Below are positions 28,640 through 37,558 of a stretch of DNA of 64,000 nucleotides, in pieces (position 1 is the stretch's first letter; each line of letters opens with the position of its first letter). Source of the DNA: Alphaproteobacteria bacterium (GTDB lineage: Bacteria > Pseudomonadota > Alphaproteobacteria > UBA2966); the NCBI GenBank assembly GCA_021296255.1, contig JAGWAU010000009.1:1-64000 (forward strand), read 5' to 3'. Below the pieces are notes generated by a model. The model did no database searches. It had not been told where the DNA came from and was given only the letters and a program-made list of their open reading frames with translations. Position numbers and translations under genes: made by a program.

Positions 28640-29517
28640 CAGCGGGGCGCGAATTCCGTGACTTGCTGGACGGGGCGAAACCGCTGGTGGCGCCCCATGT
28701 GATGAACCCGCTGACGGCCAAGCTGGCCGAAAGGGCGGGGTTCAAGGCGATCTATCTGGGCGGCGGCCCCCTCGGCTACATCAATACACACCTCGAGGCG
28801 AATTTGTCGCTGGAAGAGGTCGTTCAGCATTGCATCGCCATCCGCAGCGCCTGTCCGCTGCCGCTCGTTCTCGATGGTACCTGCGGCTGGGGCGACCCCG
28901 TCCATCTGCACCGCACCATGGCCATGAGCGAAGCGTCCGGCGCCGCCGGTATCGAGTTCGAGGACCAGTTGCTGCCCAAACGCGTGCATCACCATGTCGG
29001 CATCGAACACGCCATCCCGCAAGACCTGATGGTCGCCAAGATCCGAGAGGCCGTGGCCGCACGCCGCGATCCCGACTTCGTCATCATCGGCCGGACAAAC
29101 CAGATCCGCCGCGGCAAGCACGATGACGCCATACGCCGGGCCGAGGCCTACAAGGAGGCGGGCTCCGATATGCTGTTCGTGCTGGCGCCCACGGCGGAAG
29201 ACCTGCGATTCGTGGGCGAACGGCTGCCCCCGCCGCTGATGCTGCAATCGCTCGGGGGAGGCATCGAAACGTTGGGCATGACCAAGCAGGAACTCTACGA
29301 CCTGGGATATCGCTTCCTGGTCGACCCCTCGTCGCCCCTGCTCGCCATGCACAAGGCGCTACGCATGGCTTATGAGGCCATGGCCCGGGGCGAGCCCGAC
29401 CCGACCGTCGGTGCGGGCAATGCGGCTGCCGAGCAGGACCTCATACACGAGGTCATCGGTATCGACGGGTTGCTCGCGGTGGAACTCGCCACCGTGGAAG
29501 AGGGCGAGGAAACGTAG
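28636..29517 (+). CDS. Isocitrate lyase / PEP mutase superfamily enzyme
   Basis: 293 residues from the ATG at 28636, overlapping the pdxA stop by 4 bases. It has a TIM-barrel pattern: 'FKAIYLGGGPLGY', 'LVLDGTCGWGDP' (metal Asp), 'GIEFEDQLLPKRVHHH' and 'IIGRTNQIRRGKHDD'. Lyases such as methylisocitrate lyase carry KKCGH at the lid; here it is KRVHHH, so the catalytic Cys is missing and the reaction may differ. Oxaloacetate decarboxylases, PEP mutases and hydrolases also belong to the group. Confidence 0.85.
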   Translation: MTAGREFRDLLDGAKPLVAPHVMNPLTAKLAERAGFKAIYLGGGPLGYINTHLEANLSLEEVVQHCIAIRSACPLPLVLDGTCGWGDPVHLHRTMAMSEASGAAGIEFEDQLLPKRVHHHVGIEHAIPQDLMVAKIREAVAARRDPDFVIIGRTNQIRRGKHDDAIRRAEAYKEAGSDMLFVLAPTAEDLRFVGERLPPPLMLQSLGGGIETLGMTKQELYDLGYRFLVDPSSPLLAMHKALRMAYEAMARGEPDPTVGAGNAAAEQDLIHEVIGIDGLLAVELATVEEGEET

Positions 29518-29596
29518 CCTACTCGCCGTTAACTGGCTTCGCCAGGGTTCCCGGAGTAGGAGAAGCCTCACCCAAACCTCACCGAAGGATGATGCG

Positions 29597-30553
29597 ATGA
29601 ACGTTGACGACATTCGGCGGGTGGCCGTGGTGGGCGGCGGATTGATGGGCGCGGGGATCACCCAGGAATTCGCAACCGCCGGCTATGACGTGACGCTGCA
29701 AGACATCGACGACAGTCAACTACAGGCGGCTGCCGCGCGAATCCGGGAGAGCCTGACGCTGCTCGCCGAGTATGAACTGGTCGAGGCAGCGTCAGTCGAG
29801 GCGATCCTTGGGCGGGTGACGTGCACCACGGAACTGCAGGCGGCTGTATCGAAAGCGGACCTCGTCGTCGAGGCGGCCACCGAGAACGTGGAATTGAAGC
29901 AAGAACTGTTCCGCTCCATGAGCGGGTTCTGTCCGGTACACACCATCCTGGCGAGCACGACGTCCGCCATACATCCCGACAAGCTGGCGCAGGCCACCGA
30001 TTGCCCGGAACGCGTCGTGGTCGCACACTTCGCCTTTCCCAACTATCTGATCCCGCTGGTGGAGATGGCGCGCGCCGCTCAAACGTCGGATGAGACGACG
30101 GAGACGGTCTATGCATTGCTGGAAAAGATCGGCAAGCGTCCGATCGTCATGAAAGCGCCCCTGCCGGGGTTCGTCTCAAACCGGCTGCAGATGGCCATGC
30201 TGCGGGAGGCGCTCAACATCGTCTCCCAGGGCGCCGCGGCGCCCGAGGACGTCGATACCGCCGTTCAGAACGCTTTCGGCCGGCGCTATGCGGTCACCGG
30301 ACCGCTGGCGGTGTACGACATGGCGGGACTCAACACTCTGACAAACGTGTGGCGGCAGACCGCCCCCCATCTCGCTACCACTGACGAGCCCTTCAACTAT
30401 ATCCGGGAGAAAGTCGCAGACGGCAAATTGGGCCCGAGCACCGGCGAGGGAATCTTTCACTGGACGCCTGAATCCACCGAGGCACTACGCCGCCGCCTGA
30501 TGGACGGCCTGATCGCCATCGAGCAATGGACCCGCGCGCAAGAAGAGGCGTAA
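29597..30553 (+). CDS. 3-hydroxyacyl-CoA dehydrogenase family protein
   Basis: 318 residues from the ATG at 29597 (AAGGATG upstream). The N-terminal Rossmann motif is 'VVGGGLMGAGITQEFA'. The active-site region 'ASTTSAIHPDKLA' and 'AHFAFPNYLIPLVEMA' keeps the Ser and His of the family; 'NPxx' of classical enzymes is FPNY here. Relatives oxidise 3-hydroxybutyryl-CoA, L-carnitine or L-gulonate. The last gene of the pdxA2 cassette; 79 bases after the lyase-family gene. Confidence 0.88.
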   Translation: MNVDDIRRVAVVGGGLMGAGITQEFATAGYDVTLQDIDDSQLQAAAARIRESLTLLAEYELVEAASVEAILGRVTCTTELQAAVSKADLVVEAATENVELKQELFRSMSGFCPVHTILASTTSAIHPDKLAQATDCPERVVVAHFAFPNYLIPLVEMARAAQTSDETTETVYALLEKIGKRPIVMKAPLPGFVSNRLQMAMLREALNIVSQGAAAPEDVDTAVQNAFGRRYAVTGPLAVYDMAGLNTLTNVWRQTAPHLATTDEPFNYIREKVADGKLGPSTGEGIFHWTPESTEALRRRLMDGLIAIEQWTRAQEEA

Positions 30554-30744
30554 GTCTGCCCGTTCAGTACGCGCGTGAACAGGGATTCGCCCCCCTGACC
30601 GACCCCCACGAAGTGGTCCGGTTTCATTGTTAGTGCATTAACGGTTTACCGACACGAAACGCCCGGACGCAGATCATCCCCACTCGTTGCGACCTCTGGT
30701 CCTTCAGGTCCTCTTCCTCTGTCATTCCGCCGCGCGCTGCCCTG

Positions 30745-31365
30745 TCACGCCGCCCCGGCGCCGCTCGACCACATGCGCTCAGCGATCGCCTGCTCCTCGG
30801 CCCCGACGGCGTCGGCGTAGATCGCCGTGGTCGAGAGCTGGGCGTGGCCGAGCCACTTCTGAACCATGTTGAGAGGGATCCCGGCCTGCACGGCCGCAAC
30901 ACCGAACCCGTGCCGCAGGCCCTTCGGGCTCGCCTGCGGACCGCTGATCCCGGCCATGGACATGACCTCGGACACCCGCCGCCAGGCCGTCGCGCGGCCC
31001 CACGGCCATAGCAAGACGCTCCTGCCTTCGTCGCGGCCGCGCTGCGCCTCCCTGAGCCCGTGCACCAGGTCGAGGGCATCGAGGACCGCCGAGGGCACGG
31101 GCACGGCCCTGTAGAGGCCGCCGCGGCGCTTCTTGAGGCTCTCGAACACGATCGTCCCGCCGGCGAGGTCCACCCGGTCCGCGGTGAGCGCCAGGGCCTC
31201 GCTGACGCGGGACCCCGTGTAGGCGAGCGTCATGCAGAACGTGCGCGCCTGCCTGCCGGCCTTCCCGGCGGCCTTGAGGAAGGCGTCGCGCTCGTCCCTG
31301 GTGAGGTACTTGCGCTGCCCCGTGGCGTCGTGGAGTTGAAACGTGATCCCCGATAAGTGTTTCAC
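30745..31365 (-). CDS. Short tyrosine recombinase (integrase catalytic domain only)
   Basis: 206 residues from a GTG at 31365 ('[15 protein letters not shown]'); a longer start at 31467 is possible. The catalytic residues are R53 ([11 protein letters not shown]), K78/K79, R151 ([10 protein letters not shown]), H174 ([10 protein letters not shown]) and Y183 (AIYAD). Box II reads K-x-x-R in place of H-x-x-R. The N-terminal core-binding domain of phage integrases is missing, so this is either a minimal recombinase class or a reduced copy. It marks the right end of the accessory block. Confidence 0.87.
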   Translation of the reverse strand: MKHLSGITFQLHDATGQRKYLTRDERDAFLKAAGKAGRQARTFCMTLAYTGSRVSEALALTADRVDLAGGTIVFESLKKRRGGLYRAVPVPSAVLDALDLVHGLREAQRGRDEGRSVLLWPWGRATAWRRVSEVMSMAGISGPQASPKGLRHGFGVAAVQAGIPLNMVQKWLGHAQLSTTAIYADAVGAEEQAIAERMWSSGAGAA

Positions 31366-31432
31366 CTCAGTGTCAAAAAAACCCGGCAGGGTCGGGCTGG
31401 GAGGCGAATCCTGGCGAATCGCGGTGCGATCG

Positions 31433-31459
31433 TGAAACAGAATCACCAATAGTGTTTCA
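31433..31459. promoter_or_regulatory. Inverted repeat TGAAACA-N13-TGTTTCA before the recombinase
   Basis: Arms at 31433-31439 and 31453-31459; a third half-site TGTTTCA lies at 31358-31364, over the recombinase start. The set could be an operator or recombinase-binding arms. Confidence 0.45.
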
Positions 31460-31594
31460 GGCACCATCAGCGAGTGGGCGCAATACCGCCAGAGTTTCGG
31501 GGTCTTCGAGAGTCGGTAGGGTATTCTGGCCGCTGGCGGGCGAGACACCCAGAACAACCACCAGAATCACGAGAAATGATCGGATGACAAACAT
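31457..31594 (-). CDS. Possible 45-residue secreted peptide
   Basis: On the minus strand a frame reads [16 protein letters not shown], then 'VSPASGQ' (a signal-peptidase-like site) and an acidic 22-residue tail ending 'LRPLADGA'. It overlaps the start of the divergent GGCT-like gene by 11 bases. No clear ribosome binding site is visible. The export signal is convincing by eye, but such a short frame can arise by chance; I have no family for it. Confidence 0.35.
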   Translation of the reverse strand: MFVIRSFLVILVVVLGVSPASGQNTLPTLEDPETLAVLRPLADGA

Positions 31595-32150
31595 TGCATG
31601 CCTTGGCTGGGGATCCTTGGTCTGGGACCCAAGAGATTTACCGATCCGATGGTGCTGGTTCGACGATGGGCCGCTGGTTCCCGTTGAGTTTGCACGGCAG
31701 TCGAAAGACGGTCGAATCACCTTGGTCATAGTGCACGGCGTCAGAGACGTCGAGATCGACCCTGTCCGCTCGCTCTGGGCTCTGATGGACGACAAACGCC
31801 TCGAGAAGGCTAAGAAGCATCTCAGAGCACGTGAAGGAAGCTCGCTCAAAGACATTAAGGAATGGTCCTGCGGATCAGCACCTCCAGATTGCATACCGAA
31901 GCTGGACGATTGGGCACTCGCAAGAAACCTGGATGCGGTCGTCTGGACAGGGTTGCCGCCAAGGTTTGTGGATAAGAAAGATGGCGAGCCTCCCAGCGAG
32001 ATAGAGGTCGTTAGCTACCTTCGACAACTTACTGGAACCAAGCGGGACAATGCGGAACGTTACATTCGCCGAGCACCCCGACAGATTGACACCGCATATC
32101 GGCGGAAGATCGAAGCGGAGCTTGGCTGGGCGCCTAATCGGAACTTTTAG
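31584..32150 (+). CDS. Gamma-glutamylcyclotransferase-like fold protein
   Basis: 188 residues from the ATG at 31584. '[12 protein letters not shown]' resembles the YGSN/YGSL-type start of the GGCT (BtrG/AIG2) fold, and '[18 protein letters not shown]' is the following strand pair. The rest is diverged, with a basic C-terminus. Members cyclise gamma-glutamyl amines; the catalytic Glu cannot be placed with certainty. The base composition is lower in G+C than that of the neighbours, consistent with acquisition. Confidence 0.6.
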   Translation: MTNIACLGWGSLVWDPRDLPIRWCWFDDGPLVPVEFARQSKDGRITLVIVHGVRDVEIDPVRSLWALMDDKRLEKAKKHLRAREGSSLKDIKEWSCGSAPPDCIPKLDDWALARNLDAVVWTGLPPRFVDKKDGEPPSEIEVVSYLRQLTGTKRDNAERYIRRAPRQIDTAYRRKIEAELGWAPNRNF

Positions 32151-32355
32151 GTGCCGGGCCCACTCCGGAGACACGCCCTCAGGCGTTCAGGCCGCTGCAC
32201 GGGTTTTTCGATTCATCCCTGCCCGGCGGCTTTCATTGTCATAAAGGACATTTTGTTGAATATTTTCCGAGCCGCCCGCCGGTACAAAACGGCAGGCAGC
32301 TGTTGGAGATACCCGGTCCACAACCGCGCGTATAACCTACCGTCGAGGTTGCGGA

Positions 32356-33510
32356 ATGACTGACGATCGCCGACGAGCCCGCCGAGTAAGAGCTAGCGCA
32401 ATTGTCGTTTCGCTATTGCTGGGCACGACTTGCGGCGGTCTCGCGGACGCCTCCGAGCCGCGCGAGTACCGCTCCGAGAAGCATCCCTTCCGTCTTGTCC
32501 CGGTCGGCGGCCCCTTCGACCAGGCATGGGGCATGACCTTCCTCCCCGGCGGGCGCATGCTTGTGACCGAATTGGACGGCAATCTCCGTATTCTACAGCC
32601 GGGCGAGAGGCCGTCGGAACCGCTTCCGGGGTTGCCGCGGATCGAGTCCTACGGCCAGGGCGGGTTGATGGATGTCGTCCTCGATCCCGGCTTCGCAACC
32701 AACCGGAGGCTCTATCTGAGCCACGTCTGGGACGCTGCGGGCGGCAAAACGACGGCGATCGGCACCGCACGGCTGGACGACGATCGGCTTGGCGGATTCG
32801 GGATTATCTTCATCGGCCGCGCGGGAGGCGGCTCGAGCCGGCATTTCGGTTCGCGGCTGCGATTCTCTGAGGACGGCAAGCTGTTCGTCACCATCGGCGA
32901 TCGCGGCCACCGGCCGAACGCCCAGGATCTCGGCACCCATGCCGGCGCAATTCTCAGACTCAATCCCGACGGCACCGCCCCGGCCGACAACCCCTTTGTC
33001 GGCCGTGCCGGAGCGCTACCGGAAATCTGGTCCTACGGCCACCGCAACCCGCAGGGTCTCGCCTTAGATCCCGCCACCGGCCAGCTGTGGTCGCAAGAGC
33101 ACGGTCCGCGCGGAGGAGACGAGGTCAACCTGATCGAGCGCGGTCGGAACTACGGATGGCCGACGATCACCCATGGCCGCAACTACGACGGCACCAGCAT
33201 CACGAACGAGACCGCGCGTCCCGGCATGGAACAGCCCAAGACCTACTGGGTGCCCTCTATCGCCCCTTCGGGGCTGACCGTCTATCGCGGCAACAAGTTT
33301 CCCCTTTGGAACGGCAACCTCTTCGTCGGGGCGCTGCGCGCGCAACTCCTCGTGAGGCTGGAGATCGACGGCCAAAGAGTGGTCCACGAGGAGCGCCTGC
33401 TCACGGATTTCGGTAACCGGATACGGGACGTGCGCACCGGCCCGGACGGGCTGATTTACTTGCTATTGGACGAGCACAACGCAGCCGTCTGGCGTTTGGA
33501 ACCGCTCTAG
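32356..33510 (+). CDS. PQQ-dependent aldose sugar dehydrogenase, exported (YliI/GdhB-like)
   Basis: 384 residues. The signal peptide ends near residue 32. The six-bladed propeller motifs are complete: 'QAWGMTFLPGGRMLVTE', 'GLMDVVLDPGF', the catalytic-His region 'RHFGSRLRFSEDGKLFVT', 'GDRGHRPNAQDL', 'SYGHRNPQGLALDP' and 'WSQEHGPRGGDEVNL'. Such enzymes oxidise aldoses in the periplasm with PQQ and pass electrons to the respiratory chain. No PQQ synthesis gene lies in the window. Confidence 0.93.
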   Translation: MTDDRRRARRVRASAIVVSLLLGTTCGGLADASEPREYRSEKHPFRLVPVGGPFDQAWGMTFLPGGRMLVTELDGNLRILQPGERPSEPLPGLPRIESYGQGGLMDVVLDPGFATNRRLYLSHVWDAAGGKTTAIGTARLDDDRLGGFGIIFIGRAGGGSSRHFGSRLRFSEDGKLFVTIGDRGHRPNAQDLGTHAGAILRLNPDGTAPADNPFVGRAGALPEIWSYGHRNPQGLALDPATGQLWSQEHGPRGGDEVNLIERGRNYGWPTITHGRNYDGTSITNETARPGMEQPKTYWVPSIAPSGLTVYRGNKFPLWNGNLFVGALRAQLLVRLEIDGQRVVHEERLLTDFGNRIRDVRTGPDGLIYLLLDEHNAAVWRLEPL

Positions 33511-33511
33511 G

Positions 33512-33748
33512 CTACGAAGCCGTCGCAACCGTCACCATCCATGCGTTAAGGTCCTCCCCGCCGGCCTGACAACCATAACCGCGCTCCGGCGCATCGATGC
33601 CGAACGGGCGAATCCGGGTTCCGCCGATCTTGAGCGAGTCGCCGTCGACCACCCCTGCCTGAGCCGACATGTCGGCGTGAATGGGCCATGCCCAAGCTAC
33701 AACCGAGAGCACGATGCAGGTTGCAATGAGGATGGGTGCCGGTCGCAA
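33512..33748 (-). pseudogene. 5' fragment of a thermonuclease (SNase-like) gene
   Basis: After a signal peptide (PILIATCIVLSVVAWAWP) the sequence 'GVVDGDSLKIGGTRIRPFG' and 'IDAPERGYGC' is the beginning of the staphylococcal-nuclease fold, with its first metal Asp and Arg. After about 60 residues it ends in unrelated sequence, so most of the domain and the catalytic Glu are missing. Its stop lies against the 3' end of the PQQ dehydrogenase. Confidence 0.7.
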
Positions 33749-34050
33749 TAATCCATGCTGGTCAGGTGGCGACAGTGGTAGTCTCTAGCTCCCGTTCTTG
33801 GTCTCTGTACCCGAATTGACTTGATGAGTGAGAGAAGAAAATTCTCTCGTTCACTTACGCAGTAGAGCCGGTTGAGTTTGTAAACAACTCACCTCCCAGA
33901 CCGCATCTGGGCCATCGTCGTTTACGAAATCGAGTGGTGTGACGCAGATATCCACATTATCCTATTGGATACAAAGACAAATTTTACTAGTTACAAAACC
34001 TTCATACGCACAATTCTGGAAGCCGCCCTCGCGAACTGAATAGCGGCGAC
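33749..34050. other. A/T-rich intergenic island
   Basis: About 300 bases with a much lower G+C than the rest and no gene that I can support. An imperfect hairpin (GAGAGAA...TTCTCTC) lies near 33831-33850. It may hold the far end of acquired DNA, since core genes resume at 34051. Confidence 0.45.
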
Positions 34051-35544
34051 CTACTTGAGATACCGCGTCCTCAGATGGGTCTTGAAGCCCTCGACATCGA
34101 ATGATCGGCCCGTTGCCCGCATAAGGATCTCCCGCGGCATGTAGCGCGAGCCGCATTCGTGGACGTTCACTCGCAGCCACGAAAGCAGCGGTTCGAAATC
34201 ACCCTTCTCGAGGCCCGGCATGACCCCTGCGTCCGCCGCACGGGCAGCCGCGAATAACTGCGCTGCCGCGATGGCCCCCAGCGTATACGTCGGGAAGTAT
34301 CCGAACCCGCCGCTGAACCAGTGAATGTCCTGCATGCAGCCGTCGCGGTCGTCGTTCGGCTGGACACCAAGGCAGTTCCGCATGCCCTCACGCCAGGCAT
34401 CCGGAAGATCCGCGACTTTCAGGTCTCCGGCGATCAGGGCGCGTTCGAGATGGAAGCGCATGACGACGTGGACGGGATAGGTGACCTCGTCCGCATCGAC
34501 CCGGATGAGACCGGGCTGGACCCGCCGATAGACGCGTATGAGGTTGTCGGCCTGCCATTCGATCCCTTCGCCGCCGAACGTCTCACGGACCAGCCCCGCC
34601 AGGCAGCGGATAAAGGCATCGCTGCGGCACGCCTGCATTTCGACGATCAAGGATTGGCTTTCGTGCATCGACATCCCGCGCGACGCGCCGACGGGCTGAT
34701 GACGCCATTTTTCGGGCAAGCCCTTCTCGTAGAGCGCGTGCCCCGTCTCGTGCAGGATCGCCATCAGCCCGCTGGTGAAATCGTGTTCGTTGTAGCGGGT
34801 CGTCAGCCGCTGGTCTTCGCGAACGCCACCGGTGAACGGGTGATGGCTGGTGTCGAGGCGACCGTGGCCGAAATCGAAGCCGAGATGGCGCATGAGCTTT
34901 TCTCCGAGACGCCGTTGCGCATCGACGGGAAATCGCCCCCGCGGTGGCGCGGCAGAGGGTTCGCCACGCTGCGCCTCGACGACTTCGCCGATGAAACCGT
35001 TCAGGAAGTTCGACAATTCGTCGAAAATCGGCTCGACTTCGGCGGCCCTGGAGCCTGGGTCGTGGATGTCCAGCAACGCATCGTAAGGCGTGCAGCGGAG
35101 GGGCTCGCTCTTCGCTTCAGCCGATTCGCGCGTGAGCCGGACGACCTGCTCCAGATAGGGCCGTACCGCTGCAAAGTCGTCATTGGCGCGCGCCTCCCGC
35201 CAGACGACCTCGCACGTGGAACACGCCTCGCTGAGCGCCCGAACCAGTTCGGCCGGAACGGCATTGGCATGCAGCCAGCGCCGGCGCATCTCGACCAGGT
35301 TGGCTCGTTGCCAGTCGTCGAGACCTTCGGCGTCACCTTCCGCCGCGTCGAGCAATTCGGCGAGACCGGCGCCGGTGAGTATCTCATGACAAACGAGCGC
35401 CAGCTCCGCCAGCTGGTCGCTGCGGGCATTGGCACCCCCCATCGGCATCATGACGGCCGAATCCCAGTGCAGAACCGCCACGGCACCCCGCAGCACCGAG
35501 TGCCGCCGAAAGCGTGTCTCGAGTTCCTCGTAGGCCGTCGTCAT
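34051..35544 (-). CDS. Carboxypeptidase Taq (M32) family metallopeptidase
   Basis: 497 residues. The zinc motif is H265-E266-T-G-H269 in 'AILHETGHALYEKGLP'; 'HESQSLIVEMQ' supplies the third ligand Glu. Family motifs 'HPFTGGVREDQRLTTRY' and 'VDADEVTYPVHVVMRF' are present. It removes C-terminal residues from peptides in the cytoplasm. Its start overlaps the surf1 stop by one base, so it is last in the oxidase operon. Confidence 0.95.
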   Translation of the reverse strand: MTTAYEELETRFRRHSVLRGAVAVLHWDSAVMMPMGGANARSDQLAELALVCHEILTGAGLAELLDAAEGDAEGLDDWQRANLVEMRRRWLHANAVPAELVRALSEACSTCEVVWREARANDDFAAVRPYLEQVVRLTRESAEAKSEPLRCTPYDALLDIHDPGSRAAEVEPIFDELSNFLNGFIGEVVEAQRGEPSAAPPRGRFPVDAQRRLGEKLMRHLGFDFGHGRLDTSHHPFTGGVREDQRLTTRYNEHDFTSGLMAILHETGHALYEKGLPEKWRHQPVGASRGMSMHESQSLIVEMQACRSDAFIRCLAGLVRETFGGEGIEWQADNLIRVYRRVQPGLIRVDADEVTYPVHVVMRFHLERALIAGDLKVADLPDAWREGMRNCLGVQPNDDRDGCMQDIHWFSGGFGYFPTYTLGAIAAAQLFAAARAADAGVMPGLEKGDFEPLLSWLRVNVHECGSRYMPREILMRATGRSFDVEGFKTHLRTRYLK

Positions 35545-36287
35545 CAGTGTTCCTTCGAATGGCGCTTGAGCTCTCTCACCGCAAACGTCAGGTAGATGAT
35601 CACCAACGCGGCCGCCAGTGTGTACCAGGTGATCGCGTACTCGAGATGGTCGTTGCGCAGCTTGGTTCGCGTCTGCCCCCCGACCGGATATCCGCCAGGA
35701 ATGGGCGGGGCGTCGGCCTCGACGATGAACGGCGCGACGGTCGAACCCAGTACGTCCGCCATCTGTTCGATATCGACATGGTGCCAGACGCCGGCCGTCG
35801 GATCGTTCTCGGGCGTGAACCAGCCGCGACGTTTCGAGTCCGTGCGTACGATGCCAGCGACGTCAACGACTCCCTCGATCTGCCCAGCGCGACGGCGTTG
35901 AGGGCTGATCAGCTCGTTCGGCACCCATCCCCGGTTGATCAGGATCACTTGAAATCCCGAGAGAGCCGGGCGAGGTGCAAAGGGTGTCACCACATGAATG
36001 CCGGCCCGGCCCTTCGACGTGCGGGACAGCAGATGAAACTCTTGATCATGCAGGTATTCCCCCCGCACCGCGACGCGACGGAAATTCAGATTACCCGCGG
36101 ACTCGGGCATCTCGTCGAGTGTAGCGACGGCGCGCGCCAGCCGCGCCTCGCGCTCCGCGATCAACGCAGCCTTCCACTTCAGGCGTTCGACCTGCCATGT
36201 CCCCAGGCCCGCGAGCAGCACGACTCCGGGCATCGCCACGATTGTCGGCCACAGGAGAAGACGAAGGCGGGACACCCCGGGGCTCAA
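35544..36287 (-). CDS. SURF1 family cytochrome oxidase assembly protein
   Basis: 247 residues with two membrane helices (near 12-28 and 217-234) around a periplasmic domain. 'LLAGLGTWQVERLKWK' and the C-terminal 'LRNDHLEYAITWYTLA' are the SURF1 signature. In alphaproteobacteria Surf1 binds heme a and delivers it to subunit I. It overlaps DUF983 by 4 bases. Confidence 0.94.
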   Translation of the reverse strand: MSPGVSRLRLLLWPTIVAMPGVVLLAGLGTWQVERLKWKAALIAEREARLARAVATLDEMPESAGNLNFRRVAVRGEYLHDQEFHLLSRTSKGRAGIHVVTPFAPRPALSGFQVILINRGWVPNELISPQRRRAGQIEGVVDVAGIVRTDSKRRGWFTPENDPTAGVWHHVDIEQMADVLGSTVAPFIVEADAPPIPGGYPVGGQTRTKLRNDHLEYAITWYTLAAALVIIYLTFAVRELKRHSKEH

Positions 36288-36646
36288 AGCGCCGGGGGCC
36301 GCTCACCGGCCTGAAAATGATGCCGGAGCGCTATCAGGAGCGACTTCAACACGCGCAGCAGGCCGAGCGAGGCGGCCAGGATCAGGGGAATCCAGACCAC
36401 GAGATGCAGCCAGACGGGCGGCTCGTATCTGATTTCAATCAAGAGCGCGGCGGCAACGATGAGGAATCCGACGATGAGGATGACGAAAACCGCGGGACCG
36501 TCTCCTGCGTCATGGTCGCGCAAGTCCAGGCCGCAGTGACCGCAGGCCTCGGCGACGTTCAGATATCCCGAGTAGAGCCTCCCCTCCCCGCAGCCGGGAC
36601 AGCGGCAGCCGAGTCCGGCGCGGAAGGGGGAAACTCGCCGCCTCAC
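36284..36646 (-). CDS. DUF983 membrane protein with zinc-ribbon
   Basis: 120 residues from a GTG at 36646, overlapping the subunit III stop. Four Cys in two CxxC-like pairs ('CRCPGCGEG' and 'ACGHCGLDL') precede two membrane helices (about 53-72 and 79-97). DUF983 genes commonly lie between subunit III and surf1, which suggests a role in oxidase assembly. That role is not established. Confidence 0.9.
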   Translation of the reverse strand: MRRRVSPFRAGLGCRCPGCGEGRLYSGYLNVAEACGHCGLDLRDHDAGDGPAVFVILIVGFLIVAAALLIEIRYEPPVWLHLVVWIPLILAASLGLLRVLKSLLIALRHHFQAGERPPAL

Positions 36647-37497
36647 CCCTGAAGTGCTACGGCGTTCCAACTCGCCCACCAGTAGACGAAGGTGAACAGG
36701 AACAGCCACACGACGTCGACGAAGTGCCAGTACCAGGCCGCCGCCTCGAAGCCGAAGTGATGATCCGGCTTGAAGTGGCCCTTGTAGGCGCGAATCAGGC
36801 AAACCGTCAGGAAGCACGTCCCGATGATGACATGCGCACCGTGGAAGCCAGTCGCCATGAAGAACGTGGAACCGAAGATCCCGCCGTCCATGGTGAACGA
36901 AGCATGTACATACTCGTAAGCCTGGACGCCCGTGAACGTGACACCGAGGAGAATGGTAAGCCACAGGCCGAAGATCAGGTTGCGGCGGTCGCCTTCCTTG
37001 AGCGCGTGGTGCGCCCAGGTGACGGTGGTTCCCGAGGTCAGGAGGATGATGGTGTTGAGGAACGGCAGCGACCAGGGGTTGAACGGCGTCACGCTGGTCG
37101 GCGGCCACTGACCTCCGGTGTATTCGGCCCGGCCGATCATCTCCATGCTGTTCTCGCTGCCGCCGGGGTAAAGCGAGGCATCGAAAAAGGCCCAGAACCA
37201 AGCGAGGAAGAACATCACTTCGGAGGCGATGAACAACACCATGCCGTAGCGCAATCCGATCTGGACGACCGGCGTGTGGTCGCCGCGAACCTCACCTTCG
37301 TCGACGACGTCCCGCCACCAACCGATCATGGTGTATACGAGGATCGCCGCGCCGATCACGAGCACCCACGGCGTCACATCGTGCATGTAAAAGATCAGGC
37401 CGAACGCCGTCACGAGGGCGCCGAAGGCCCCCACCGCGGGCCATGGACTCGGGTCCACGAGGTGGTAGCTATGTCCTCTTGCGTGAGTGTCAGCCAT
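36643..37497 (-). CDS. ctaE: Cytochrome c oxidase subunit III
   Basis: 284 residues, seven membrane helices. 'HSYHLVDPSPWP' at the N-terminus, 'LITSGTTVTWAHHAL'-like helix III and the 'GFHGAHVIIGTCFL' motif are diagnostic, ending 'FEAAAWYWHFVDVVWLFL'. It stabilises the aa3 oxidase core and the proton uptake path. It follows ctaG by 61 bases. Confidence 0.96.
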   Translation of the reverse strand: MADTHARGHSYHLVDPSPWPAVGAFGALVTAFGLIFYMHDVTPWVLVIGAAILVYTMIGWWRDVVDEGEVRGDHTPVVQIGLRYGMVLFIASEVMFFLAWFWAFFDASLYPGGSENSMEMIGRAEYTGGQWPPTSVTPFNPWSLPFLNTIILLTSGTTVTWAHHALKEGDRRNLIFGLWLTILLGVTFTGVQAYEYVHASFTMDGGIFGSTFFMATGFHGAHVIIGTCFLTVCLIRAYKGHFKPDHHFGFEAAAWYWHFVDVVWLFLFTFVYWWASWNAVALQG

Positions 37498-37558
37498 CTT
37501 TCCTCTTCACTCCTGAGCGTTTGATTCGCTACTTGCCGGCAATCTATCTCATGCGCCG

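Noticed and set aside
30570-30650. Sequence with ACGAAGTGGTCCGG resembling an insertion-sequence end
   Set aside because: Only one short stretch with a tiny hairpin, no mate and no transposase; too weak to annotate.
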